Shown here: positions 28,601 to 36,699 of the stretch, piece after piece
How positions within the stretch are numbered: the stretch's first letter is position 1
How the letters are laid out: every line of letters begins with the position of its first letter
From: Rhipidocladum racemiflorum
Taxonomy: Eukaryota > Streptophyta > Magnoliopsida > Poales > Poaceae
DNA length: 64,000 bases
Assembly (NCBI GenBank): GCA_036346355.1
Contig: CM070571.1
Coordinates: forward strand, 48,628,293 to 48,692,292
Reading direction: 5' to 3'
Notes under the pieces: model-generated
What the model saw: the letters and a program-made list of their open reading frames with translations, nothing else
Databases searched by the model: none
What the model was told of the DNA's origin: nothing
Made by a program: the position numbers and the translations under genes

Positions 28601-31600
28601 TGAAGGATTCTTTCCTCCAATTGCCAGTTATCGAGTACCTCGAGTGCTTCACCTCGTAAGTGGATGCCAGCGACTTCCACCCATTCCTCTGAAGGAATGC
28701 GATGAAAACGGAAAAATCGCTCACACTGTCGCAGCCATCCCAGAGGGTCGTCCGTCCCGTCGTACTCGGCGAGATCGAAGCGAGGTGGGCGAGGAATCCA
28801 GCGTCGATCGGCCTCCTCCAAGCGGCCGCTCCCTCGCTGACTCCGATGAAAGCCCTCGTGGCGGCCCTGAAGATCGGGTCGTATTCCGCCATTGGAGCCG
28901 GCTGGCGGTCGCTCCCCGGAATCCGCTTGTCCCGGCCTGTGGCTCCCGCTGGGCAAGACAGAGTGGCCGGTCTCTCTGTTGGTTTGGAGATTGCTCAGAA
29001 TTTCCTCCAGGAGGCGGTGGGTTTCTTTCCCGGCGAGTTCCAGTGCCGTGACCCGATCTTCCACCGATGGCGTGGAGGTCATCGTCGGGTGCGCAGGTGG
29101 AGAAGAACTGCCGGAAGGTGCTTGCGTCGCCACAGGCGCAGGATGGAAGTCTGATACCAAGTTGTTACATGCAAGATCCGATTGGGCCTTCTCGTATGCT
29201 CTGGTTCCCAGACGGAGGCCCGGGCGACCGGAATTGGAAGAAGAGCTCGCCGGCATTGCGCGCGGCTTGGATAGAACGGCTGTTGTCGGAGCCACCGCCT
29301 TAGACGTGGATTTGTGGCATCAAAATCGGTATGCCCTTTTCTCTCTTTATTTCTCTCTATATATAAGGTTATCAATGTAACAAACTTTCCTAAAAATAGA
29401 GATCTGAAGGATCTCTACCGGAACCCCACACGCACACGGAAAGTAAAGACCGAAATCAACAAGGAAGGGAAATAGTATTCTAAATCAAAGCTTTCCTAAT
29501 TACTCTTCTTCCTATAATAAACCTGATCAAAGGTATTGCGCATAACACTTGGCCTGCCCACCCCTTTGTCCTCCTTCCCCTTCTTTACTTTTCCTTCCCC
29601 ATTTTTCTCTTATTTCCCTTTCTTCAGGATTGCTGAGGCACCCAAGGCATCGCCTAGGGGTCTTCGCGGCACTCAGGTGCCTCACCTTTCCTGGGCACCT
29701 TGGACAACCATGGTGACAACAATTCTCGAGGTATAGTTTAGGATAATTCATCATGTATGCTAAAAGGGAACAGAAATCAAGGATTATTATGGTGATTGGC
29801 AGAACCATGCAGTAAAAAGATTCAGAAAAGGAAATTCAAAATAGGATGTCTAAAAACAATCTGATTGCTAATGCGTAATGCATATACTGAAGGTGTTATC
29901 ACCATAAATGCAAAAGCCAGTTACTAAAGTAAAACCTTTACAACCATTAGCAAAATAAGAAATGTGGGCTGAAAAAGGCTACTTACCTTAATAATGGGGG
30001 TACTTGTACAATAAAACCTAGTATGTTCTCACGGACCATGGACTTGTCGCTTTCCGAAATTTTTTGGGACTCATCTATAGAAAAATAATAATAATATAGT
30101 TTTAAATTATTAGAAGGCATAAGCAATTCAGTGGTCAACCACCAACCTCTACATACCGGAATCATTAGGAGACCAGTTCTTCGCAACAAAATTCTTGAAA
30201 TGAATGCTTGCAACCTGTCGTACAGCCATGTCACAGCTTCCATCCACAATGATCTGTAACAACCTAACCAGATGTTGTGGAGTGTACTGGAACTGCAGGA
30301 ATCGCAGAAGTATCAACACAAGTGCTCAAAACAAAATGACAAATGAAAAGCAAAGGGAAGTGCAATATACTATCTACAACAAGCAATAAATAACTACATT
30401 CTGATTTAGATGTCGTTTTAGCTCCATGCACAGAAAACAGGAGCTAATGGCCCTAGTTTCTGGTGTATGCTTGCCCCTATTATGTGTACACATCTCCTGC
30501 TAAAACAAGATCTAATTTGGACTGGGGGTAATTAAAGTAAGAAACTAGACACGAATAAACCCTCTCCAGAATTACCCTTATTATCTTGCCGTTACTCTAG
30601 TATATTAGCTGGTGGTACAGTGAACTACATTCCCTTCTCTGTCTTCAAATAAAGCAACCATTATGACAAGCCAGATCAGGTACCAATACAGGAGTTCTCT
30701 GGGGTGTCAAAGAAACCGATAAATACAACAACCTTGTCAACATGAAAATATATGAAAGAAGATGCAGATTTATGTTTGGTATTATGGTCCCAACAAGTGG
30801 CAACACAGTCTCAAAGATGGCGCTGAATTGAATGGACTAGCTCACAATATAACATTAGACAAAACAGAGCATTACGCTTGTAGTACTGTAGTGCCTTCCC
30901 AGAGCACCATTTCAATTACTAATATAAACAAAGCATGCGCACTTGTGCAGTTTATCTAATACATATTGCCAAAGGAATGTTAATAGCAGCTTTGCTTAGT
31001 TGCCACAGTTCAAATAAAATAATTGGTTGTATATTTACTATTACATCGTCATAACAAAAAGTCAAAACAGAACCAGTGAATATATATGATTGCCTATATG
31101 CGAGCCTCACTCTGACTGTCGGCAACTGCCAACAAAAAATAGCATTTTAAATAGAAAAACAAGAATTGCTCATGTCATAAACACTATGTTCCTTTTAAAA
31201 AAAGAAAGAAACACTATGTTCCACTAGCATGAAGAAAAATTGTATCTTTGTGTATTTTTAGCTGATTAATGCTTATAAATCTGTTGACTAGCCAGTGTTA
31301 TATAAAGTGCTAGGCACCCTGCTGCCACCCGCCTACCAGACAGTGTAAATTGCAGGTTTCAACAGAAATGTATTAAAATAACAGAAATTCGACAAAAAGA
31401 GTTGAGAAAGCTTATTTTCCAACAGAGCAAAACATCAAAAATGCATGTTTCTCTATCTCCAATATCAACACCCTTATGCATGGAAGATTTACAGCCCTCC
31501 CAGCCACCCATGTGAGCTCCCTCCCCAATTTGCGAAAAAGTCCCTCTATTTTCTTTAAATTACAAATAGGTCCGTGTAAAATTACAAAAAGGACCTTTGC

Positions 31601-34435
31601 GATTTTTTGTGAGAGCAAAAAAATCATTTTCAATTTGCGTTTAGATCCCTCGGTTCATTACTTTACGAAAAAGCCCCCTCGCTAAATACAAATCTCGAAC
31701 AAGCCTTTTTCTAATTTTTCAGGATAGTGATCAGGTTCAAAAATATAACAAATAGGTCCCGCTCCTTACATCTAGATCCTTTCTCCGTTTTTCTCGAAAA
31801 AAATATTTTCATCAACAGAAATATGTGTACATCTCTATCTCTAGACTTTTTCCCCCAACTCGATCTCTAATATCTAGACTTTTTTCCCAGCCCGATCTCT
31901 AATATTTTTCAGAACGTGTATTATTACTCGGTCAATGTATAGAGCGTTAAACTCGATGAAAGAAGGTTGGCAGCTCTAATATTTTTCGGAACATGTATTA
32001 CCCGTTGAGCGCATAGGGTGTTAAATACGGCATCTTTAATTATTTTTTTTTGCAACTCGATCTCTTATATTTTTCAAAACATGTATTATTACCCGGTAAA
32101 CGCATAGGGTGTTAAACTCGGCATCTATAATTTTTTTGACAACTCGAAATCTAATATTTTCTGGAACGATGTCTAATATTTTCCAAAACATGTATTATTA
32201 CCCGGTGAACACATGGGGTGTTAAACTCGGCATCTATAATTTTTTTTGTCAACTCGAAATCTAATATTTTTCGAAAAATGTATTATTCATTTTTTTGGGC
32301 GTAAATTCGTCGACGGTTCCTACCTAGCGTATTTTCTTAAAAAAGAAAACCCAAGCGAACAAAAAAACGCTTAGATCTTCCTACCTTTTTTCAGAAAAAA
32401 AACTTGGATCAAATTTTGCACGGCGCAGCAACGCGCGCAACCTTACCTAGTTCTTCATAATGAACCATTCAAATAATGTAGCTGCACCTTTCACCGGTTA
32501 GGGCCGCCTGGCACTCAGCCAGCTGACTATGGTAAAATCGCAACAACAAGGGGGCGCCTAGCGCCTAGGCAGACGCCAAACTTGCATTCGAAATGTGAAA
32601 TATTTATACAAAGTGGGGAGAGATCAGGACAATGAAGCAGGGTTGGTTATCTAATATGAGGTGGTTCATAAATCTTTGAGCTTCGATCACCAAGGTGGCT
32701 AGGTATAGTCTACTTAAGTAAACACTTAGTTAATTATGGTACCAAAGCTTTTGGCATTACACCATAAATCCACTCGGGCTCCTATCAACTCCAAATATGG
32801 TGTAGCCTTTAGGGGTGTGTTTGGTTGGAGGAATCCTCTCAGTATTACCAGGAATCATTTCGTAATCCTACGAGATTATCTTGTTTGGTAAACTAATCAG
32901 GAATCCAAGATTACCTCGGGAATCATATTACTATCAAATCCAGGAATGTGTTTCCTGTAAAAAACTGGTGTCTATCATAGATTACCATGGGAAAGGAATA
33001 TTTGTTGTTGCGCTTTTTATCATTTGCTTTAATTTGTTGCAGTCAAATTTTAAACTTTCAAAATTCAAAATCCAAATTATGTTTTATTTTAATATTTGAA
33101 TATCAGAGTTATGGAATTAATATTTTTCCAAAATATGAATTTCAAAACCCAAATATCAAATTTTGAATCCTGAATTTAGAATCTTAAATTCAGTCAATTT
33201 AAATTTTTAAATTTTGAAAATCCATTTTATGATATTTTGAATCTTAAATTTTGGAACTTTCATTTCTATATTTTAGAAATTCCAATTCTAGGAATTTAAA
33301 ATTTATAAATTTGAACTTTGGAAGTTTCAATTGTTGAATTTTGGACTTTCAAATTCTGAGAATTTAAAGTCCAAAACTCAAATTTTAATTTTTCAAATTT
33401 CAAAGATCCCAAAATGAGATTTTGAACCATAAAAAGTGAAAATTTTAAGGTTGCAATTTTAAATTTTGAATTTTGAAATTTTACTTTTTAAATTTAGAGT
33501 TTATAAATATGAACCTTCAAGGTTTAAAATTTCAAATACAGAAATTTAAATTTGTGGACTTGTAGGTTCGAGTTATGAAATGTTTGAACTATTATTAAGA
33601 TTATTTTATAGTTTCCTTCAAAGCAACCAAACGTTGGAATCTTAGATTACTAGTAATGTGTTTACCGGTAATCAGATTAAGAGGAATATAAGATTATACG
33701 TACCAAATGCACCCTAAAAGAGAACCACAGCAGAGAGAGGGCTTTCTTCAACGTTGCTTATTTGCGCATAATTCGCATACAACTATTTAAAAAATCATAA
33801 ATACTTTGCGATGCTTACACGGAGGAAAAAAAGACAAATTTTTTCACATACTTCAGTTGCCCATCTAGTCCACTTGAATCTGTTGACCCGCCAGGTTGTA
33901 TCACTGAACAGTTAATTAAGCTACCAACCCTTTTGGCTCCAAGTAAGGCGAGATGTAACTCAAATTACTGTTGGTGACCCGGAACTTAATGCCCCTAACA
34001 ACCCAACCAGCTCCAACAGTATGACAGTACAAAATTACCATCAGCGCAGTTACCATAGTAAGACCTGCACGAGTACGACACCACACACACACCTTGTACC
34101 AATCAGAATAATCAGAGCCCCTCCGCTAACTCCCAAAAACACCCGAAAAAAAAAGTAGACACACCAAGCACATCTCAGGATCGAGCAGCCGAGCAACTCT
34201 CAGATTCGCGCAGATTACCGGGCCCCGAACAAGCCCCACTTCACGCGAAGCGCGCCGCGACTCGCGATCAAACAGTGGAGATTCATTGGGCTCTGCGAAG
34301 GAGCGGTGGTCTTATCGGGGAGGAGCCGGGGATAGAGCTGCTCACCTGGTTGAGGCTCTCCTCGGCGGCCTTGCGCTCCTCGGGGACGTGGCTGAGCGCT
34401 GCGCGCAGCACGACGGCGAGGCTCGGCAGATCCAT
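4654..34435 (-). CDS. SAD2: importin-7/8-like nuclear import receptor (SAD2/EMA1-like)
   Basis: Importin-beta family receptor that binds RanGTP and carries proteins through nuclear pores. Arabidopsis SAD2/EMA1 acts in ABA and drought responses, MYB4 import and miRNA activity. Twenty-two coding exons, all with GT-AG introns and matching phases: 34346-34435, 30157-30292, 29987-30074, 22971-23123, 22230-22392, 21949-22133, 21700-21873, 14479-14624, 14229-14352, 13978-14158, 13350-13509, 13220-13261, 13024-13142, 12745-12943, 11662-11793, 7654-7757, 7397-7576, 5914-6053, 5687-5826, 5247-5407, 4889-5012, 4654-4805. They sum to 3093 bases, 1030 residues plus TGA; the Arabidopsis protein is about 1040. 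It begins MDLPSLAVVLRAALSHVPEE. An importin-beta N-terminal domain covers about residues 20-100, HEAT-like helices follow, and acidic tracts (DADEDDDDEVESD, DEDDDSDDDFSDDEE) lie at about 890-980. It ends KLEKANAQ. I saw no frameshift or premature stop. Confidence 0.93.
5408..5686 (-). other. importin intron 19
   Basis: A 279-bp AT-rich intron with GT-AG ends (minus strand). No insertion recognised. Introns 20 (5013-5246), 18, 21 and the other short ones likewise hold nothing notable. Confidence 0.7.
6054..7396 (-). other. importin intron 17 with a possible MITE scar
   Basis: A 1343-bp GT-AG intron. At about 7178-7280 it contains ggccccatttggatgg followed by GC-richer sequence, like one end of a hAT or Harbinger MITE. 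No matching opposite end was found. About 6800-7050 repeats the word aaccagt many times. Confidence 0.5.
7990..8655. mobile_element. hAT-like element with transposase-tail duplication
   Basis: The terminal inverted repeats are ccatggttgtcatggtgt on the left and the complement of acgccatgacaaccatgg on the right. Subterminal GC-rich words (ccaaggcg, cgccttgg) recur. The flanks share gtgcac, but a clean 8-bp target duplication is not evident. The middle carries two direct copies of a 185-bp unit whose plus-strand frame includes ESNFNPLIFDE, similar to the degraded C-terminal tail of hAT transposases (tentative). Nothing intact is encoded. Confidence 0.6.
8121..8500 (+). repeat. 185-bp tandem duplication inside the hAT-like element
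   Basis: Units 8121-8305 and 8306-about 8500 are direct repeats with about 90 percent identity by eye. Each holds the same short coding-like segment (cttgg..ggaaagcaactttaac onwards), and there are differences between the two copies. Confidence 0.8.
8976..9149. mobile_element. 174-bp hAT-type MITE
   Basis: The left end catagttaccagattcg pairs with the complement of the right end cgtttctggtaactatg. Flanking octamers attttaac (8968-8975) and attttgac (9150-9157) match at 7 of 8 bases, consistent with an 8-bp hAT target duplication. It has no coding capacity. Confidence 0.7.
9206..9378. mobile_element. degenerate Stowaway-like MITE
   Basis: Starts cctccgtttcac and ends ggaacggaggggg, an eroded form of the ctccctccgt Stowaway terminus. 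It is flanked by TA dinucleotides (9204-9205 and 9379-9380), as expected for Tc1/mariner-type insertion. Confidence 0.65.
9964..11112. mobile_element. 1149-bp non-autonomous hAT element with perfect 8-bp TSD
   Basis: The left terminus caaggttattaggtca pairs with the complement of the right terminus tgacttaataacattg (14 of 16 bases). Identical flanking octamers cactttac are at 9956-9963 and 11113-11120. The interior carries a 295-bp tandem duplication and C-rich sequence resembling a gene leader (including gaaaccctagg near 10650). No transposase is seen. Short ORFs in it lack motifs. Confidence 0.85.
10011..10590. repeat. 295-bp tandem duplication within hAT element
   Basis: The unit beginning gactagtcgatctaccacc at 10011 is repeated at 10306, with a few substitutions and a short deletion near its end. 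Confidence 0.85.
11794..12744 (-). other. importin intron 14
   Basis: A 951-bp AT-rich intron with GT-AG ends. I see no recognisable inserted element, RNA gene or coding frame in it. Confidence 0.6.
13510..13977 (-). other. importin intron 10
   Basis: A 468-bp AT-rich intron with GT-AG ends and nothing else recognised. Confidence 0.6.
14828..14926 (+). repeat. 5' LTR of copia element (99 bp)
   Basis: Begins TG and ends CA, and is immediately followed by the primer-binding site. Unusually short for an LTR. Confidence 0.9.
14927..14938 (+). promoter_or_regulatory. copia primer-binding site
   Basis: tggtatcagagc directly after the LTR is complementary to the 3' end of initiator methionine tRNA and would prime minus-strand cDNA synthesis. 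Confidence 0.9.
15417..16283 (+). pseudogene. copia gag (first copy)
   Basis: The frame starts MAIASRSSGPMPLP with FDGTNFREWSTMLWVSL, the copia gag N-terminus. After a stop at about 15648 it continues with ELAMDLAALPSSQLMWERAQ and later SDVRLFEFLRELRPEFEKLR, the UBN2/retrotran_gag region. The zinc-knuckle position near 16268 reads RCNY, then a stop, then KKTAHY. Internal stops make it non-functional. Confidence 0.8.
16399..16690 (+). pseudogene. copia protease region (first copy)
   Basis: Contains the aspartic protease motif WILDSGASFHMT at about 16490-16525, with flanking residues typical of copia proteases. The frame then runs into the junction of a tandem duplication near 16720 instead of continuing into integrase. 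Confidence 0.8.
16723..17870 (+). repeat. second copy of a 1.15-kb gag-protease segment
   Basis: Sequence 15559-about 16722 (gag start to past the protease motif) is repeated in direct orientation at about 16723-17870, including ELAMDLATLPSSQLMWERAQ at 16899 and WILDSGASFHTT near 17638. The copies differ by numerous substitutions and small indels, so the duplication is old. The gag part of this copy carries frameshifts. Its protease frame is longer and runs on towards integrase. Confidence 0.85.
17892..18760 (+). pseudogene. copia integrase
   Basis: The HHCC zinc-binding start appears as WHHRLGHMCGSRLSLL and CMGCKLGKQ. The catalytic core shows HSDVWGPAP, YYVIFINDFSRYTWIYFL and FRADSAGQYLS, carrying the first two acidic residues. 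The frame breaks at about 18550, and the third acidic region (AQNGV near 18565) is in a disrupted stretch. Confidence 0.85.
19380..20050 (+). pseudogene. copia reverse transcriptase
   Basis: Conserved blocks in shifting frames: GRDYETFAPVAHRTTV, TISQLDVNIAFLHGEI, LYGLKQAPRA and the catalytic YVDDMLITGDD near 19960. At least two frameshifts and several stops separate them. Confidence 0.85.
20251..20830 (+). pseudogene. copia RNase H and C-terminus
   Basis: Motifs include YSDASWASDSSARKSLSAYC, SLIAWKTKK followed by a stop, then NTEAELQALASVTAEVTWL, and near the end HIGVDASYVRSQIADFFTKA. These are typical of the last copia domain, next to the polypurine tract. Confidence 0.85.
20853..20959 (+). 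repeat. 3' LTR of copia element (107 bp)
   Basis: Matches the 5' LTR apart from three substitutions and an 8-bp tandem duplication of ggcccatt. The purine-rich tract ttgagggggat directly precedes it. Confidence 0.9.
22393..22970 (-). other. importin intron 4
   Basis: A 578-bp AT-rich intron with GT-AG ends and no recognised insertion. Confidence 0.6.
24134..24518 (-). repeat. 3' LTR of gypsy chromovirus
   Basis: 385 bp, near identical to 29163-29547. The adjoining polypurine tract (minus strand ggggggagtga) is at 24519-24530. Confidence 0.93.
24519..26190 (-). pseudogene. gypsy integrase with chromodomain
   Basis: Two overlapping frames (26190-25558 and 25708-24519) show a frameshift at about 25600-25700. 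The HHCC finger is HEGVQKTLHHIQADFYWV. The catalytic core has ISMDFITALPKSGGKTTIL, IPDSIVSDRDPIFLSAFW and STAYHPQTDGQTEVVNRTIE, giving the three acidic residues D, D and E. The C-terminal RFFQGKRQFLVHWEGEPQ followed by DEATWADATVL is a chromodomain, which in chromoviruses guides integration into marked chromatin. Confidence 0.92.
26200..27330 (-). pseudogene. gypsy reverse transcriptase and RNase H
   Basis: RT blocks are GSWRFCVDYRELNTKTVKD, FSKLDLRSGYHQVRM, FLVMPFGLSNAPSTFQALMN and the catalytic FVLVFFDDILIYS. RNase H follows after a frameshift with PFVVECDASGTGIGA near 26420-26460. A stop lies just upstream of the RT near 27260. The domain order matches Ty3/gypsy. Confidence 0.92.
27426..27940 (-). 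pseudogene. gypsy protease
   Basis: The aspartic protease active site LIDSGSTHNFISG lies at about 27770-27810. The frame is open from at least 27935 to 27426 and continues upstream towards the gag zinc knuckle. Confidence 0.85.
27955..29082 (-). pseudogene. gypsy gag with zinc knuckle
   Basis: The start ATG at 29082 lies about 70 bp past the primer site (MTSTPSVEDRVTALE). The retrotrans_gag core includes IPRPPRFDLAEYDGTDDPLG, WLRQCERFFRFHRIP and WDDFHETFARRFTRSSSMG. One frame stays open to 28096, then a frameshift leads to the zinc knuckle CYNCDEVYTRGHRC at about 27980-28020. Upstream extension of the frame into the LTR is not taken as coding. Confidence 0.85.
29151..29160 (-). promoter_or_regulatory. 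gypsy primer-binding site
   Basis: On the minus strand tggtatcaga, a match to the 3' end of initiator methionine tRNA, two bases inside the 5' LTR. Confidence 0.85.
29163..29547 (-). repeat. 5' LTR of gypsy chromovirus
   Basis: 385 bp and the same length as the partner LTR, with six substitutions between them and no indel. Confidence 0.93.
31480..32450 (+). mobile_element. non-autonomous Helitron carrying a minisatellite (copy A)
   Basis: The 3' end at 32441-32450 is ccttacctag followed by T, preceded by the GC-rich word gcgcagcaacgcgcgc, as in Helitron 3' termini (hairpin then CTAG|T). The first 300 bp (31525-31800) resemble 39740-39990 of copy B, with shared phrases such as aggtcc, ctttctccgttttt and aacaaat.ggtccc. 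The 5' boundary is approximate. Confidence 0.6.
31900..32290. repeat. ~100-bp degenerate minisatellite in Helitron A
   Basis: About four units share acatgtattattacccggt, gcatagggtgttaaactcgg and catctataattttttt. Confidence 0.8.
32811..33715. mobile_element. Harbinger/Tourist-like element with AT-rich interior
   Basis: The left end aggggtgtgtttggttgg and the right end ccaaatgcaccct are imperfect inverted repeats (ggtgygtttgg). Adjacent tta and taa fit a TWA target duplication. The interior (33040-33600) is a long run of tttgaaattc/gaattttaaa-type words with no coding capacity. Confidence 0.55.
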
Positions 34436-34700
34436 GTCGCCGGCGGCGGCGGCGGAGCGGGGCGCCGGCGAGGAGCGGAGGCGGAGACCAGGACCAAACC
34501 CTAGCTCGGGGGCAGGGCTCGGGCTCCGCCGCCGCGAGAGCACGGGGGTGGAGAGGGCGGTGGTGGGGGATTGGCGGTGGTCTCCTTTTGGCGTCGCAAG
34601 GTCTTCGGGAAGGGGGCGGGGTGGTGGGTGCGTGCGGGAGAGAGACAAGAAGAAGGGGGATCAAAACGTGGGTGCGGTATTTAACCCTAGGGTTTGGTCA
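34436..34700 (-). promoter_or_regulatory. importin 5' leader and putative core promoter
   Basis: GC-rich sequence directly upstream of the importin ATG. A TATA-like ttaaata sits, on the minus strand, at about 34677-34683, next to a palindromic accctagggt, roughly 240 bp upstream of the start codon. The transcription start is inferred, not seen. Confidence 0.35.
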
Positions 34701-34860
34701 GGGCGAGCGGGGGTTGGGTTGGTGACCTGTTACGCTGCGGGTCGGGCCCACCGTCAGGGTGTTCCTTTGCGCTAGCCTTGGCTGACTGACTGGCTGCTAG
34801 GTGTGCACCCCACCGGGCGGAGGGACAGACAGCTGGTTACAGCATCGAATCTATCCATCA

Positions 34861-35109
34861 TCTCTACTATTATAAAGCAACAGTTGGTGGCAGTGGTGAG
34901 TTCTACCCACGTCATTAATTGCCCTGCTTAATTGCCCTACTTAATTGCCCTACGCAAAAAACGAAGCGTTGCTTTAATTAGCCAGCTTTCGCAAGAAACG
35001 AAGCGTTAAAGATAGATGTTTGATCTTGTGAAATAATTTTTTTATTTTTTAATCTTTATTTTTCGTTATCAATTTTGTTTTTCGTAGCAATGCATGGGCA
35101 TGTAACTAG
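34861..35109 (+). mobile_element. 249-bp Helitron (plus orientation)
   Basis: Begins tctctactattataaagc after an A and ends gcatgggcatgtaactag before a T, the canonical Helitron termini (A|TC ... CTAG|T) with no target duplication. A second copy lies inverted at 52561-52807. Confidence 0.8.
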
Positions 35110-36699
35110 TTTCCCTCATTTTGAGCCGGTACATGGGTTGGTCCGGTTATTATGTCGTAGATTAATTTTTCAGCTTTTTCTTTTTCTTTTGGATTGATGG
35201 ATCTTTTTTATTTTTCACAGAGTTTAATTTAAATCGATGGCTTTTGTTGATAAATGAAATGATAGGCTCGACATTTAAAAGAGAAAATGAGGGATTGATA
35301 TAGAGAGAGAGGAAGCATTTTCCATACTCTTTGGAGTACATATTTTCACCTTCAATATACCAATTAAATAAATATATTATACTTCTTTATCACTATTGGT
35401 ATACTCCAATACTGATTCAAATATACTTCAATGCGAAATGGTTGAAAAAATCATCAGAGCCTTTTTTTTGCTTTAAATCGCTTTCCACATATAAAAGGAG
35501 TATATAAACAAAGAGTATAACTATAGCATGCTATATCGTTCGGATCCGATCCAAACAGTACATATACAGCCGTCGTCCATCTGCGGTGGTGAAACTTCAT
35601 GCAACCTCATGAAACACTATAAAATCTACTGAAACTTAGCCACAAACCTCATGAAACTTTTAGAAACATGATGAAACTTAGCAAAGGAAACTTATCGAAA
35701 CCTTTTGAAATATAGATGTCGAAACTCCTTAAACAAAATACAGGAATACTCATTTATCTTGGTACATAATGACTCTCATCGAGCCGCTTGTTGGCCCATG
35801 GGCGCTCACTCAAAGTTGTGCCTGCGACTGCTTGCCGTCCGTGACAACTATGCTCACTAGCCACCGCAGCAACTTGCCCCACCCGCTCAATAATAGCTAC
35901 AATGCTTTACTGTATCACATCTAGCCTTCATCAACTTTTTTCACTGCCACCATGGTCAATTGTAGCATGCGCTCGCCTGCAGCTGCTGTTGGGACCCGAA
36001 TGTGCAAATTCAAACCCTCTATGTATTCGGCGCTACTGCACTAGTCCTCGCTCTAAAAAACTAACCGCCCGATCTTATCCTCCCTCATCCCCGCTCCGTC
36101 GATATCACCACCGCCCCGCTGCATCCACTCCCATGATCCTCACCCGCCCTATCATTTTTTTTTTTTTTGATGAAGCCCTTTTCTTTATTTTGATGAAGCC
36201 CTTTGATGACATGTTAATGAAACAAAAAATAGAAATTCAATTACTTCCATACATAAATGAATGCATGCTAGTATGCCACAGGTAAGTCTAAGGATCTGTG
36301 ATGAGCTTGGAACTGGTAGAAGCCCATGAAGCCTGTAATTTGCACAATTAAATTTCTGTTGAACATGATTGCTTATCATTGTTATGACTTATGACTACTG
36401 TAGCCTGATCATCATAGTTTGTTAATTATTCACATAAGTACATAACTATAGACCTTGTTTCTTAACTTCAACTGAGCAGAGCTTTGCTGCCTCTATGAGG
36501 TGTGTGCACCAATTCTTTTTGGTTTTTTCTATCTATTTATTTGATCAAATGCAATCTGTCCTGGTGTTTGCTGTTAGAACTTACCCATGATTCTTGTAGC
36601 ATGTATGTTCTTTTGTGTTGGTTTAGCATTATAAGTCAAGTTTGTATATAGGGTTGCTATATATGATAGCTCTAGAGTGTACAATTTAAATCGTTAAGG
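35110..36699. other. intergenic AT-rich DNA, nothing firm
   Basis: Contains words like gaaact(t)catgaaac repeated at 35590-35705 and a small duplication around ttttgatgaagccctttt at 36155-36205. I recognise no gene. The ORF at 35902-36285 is C-rich and motif-free. Confidence 0.35.

Larger units (their letters stand above)
24134..29547 (-). mobile_element. Ty3/gypsy chromovirus, young full-length copy
   Basis: LTRs of exactly 385 bp each (24134-24518 and 29163-29547), beginning tgttacatgcaag and ending gcgcataaca on the plus strand. Flanking duplications cttgg lie at 24129-24133 and 29548-29552. The element runs on the minus strand, the same strand as the importin. Order: primer site, gag, protease, reverse transcriptase, RNase H, integrase with C-terminal chromodomain. 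By eye the two LTRs differ at 6 sites (1.6 percent), indicating recent insertion. Several frameshifts and stops already break the polyprotein, so this copy is probably not autonomous. Confidence 0.96.
23124..29986 (-). other. importin intron 3, enlarged by a gypsy insertion
   Basis: A 6863-bp intron. Gypsy fills 24134-29547. The flanks 23124-24128 and 29553-29986 contain AT-rich intron sequence and, next to the insertion, GC-richer stretches (about 23990-24128 and 29640-29715, with cgcctaggggt and caaccatggtgacaac) that look like the two halves of an older hAT-like element into which gypsy jumped. Confidence 0.8.
30293..34345 (-). other. importin intron 1
   Basis: A 4053-bp first intron. It holds a Helitron-like element with tandem repeats (about 31480-32450) and a Harbinger-like element (32811-33715). 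The stretches 30293-31480 and 33716-34345 show nothing else I can name. Confidence 0.75.

Noticed and set aside
28644..29380. Plus-strand ORFs over the gypsy gag and LTR
   Set aside because: Shadow frames opposite a recognisable gag. No motifs.
31900..32290. CRISPR-like array
   Set aside because: Units are ~100-bp diverged minisatellite repeats without unique spacers, in a plant Helitron.
33040..33600. AT-rich run as a matrix attachment region or satellite
   Set aside because: It lies between Harbinger-like ends and is most simply element interior. No evidence of function.
34215..34775. Alternative longer importin N-terminus or overlapping plus-strand gene
   Set aside because: The in-frame ATG at 34435 starts the conserved MDLPSLAVV sequence. 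Other frames are GC-rich shadows.
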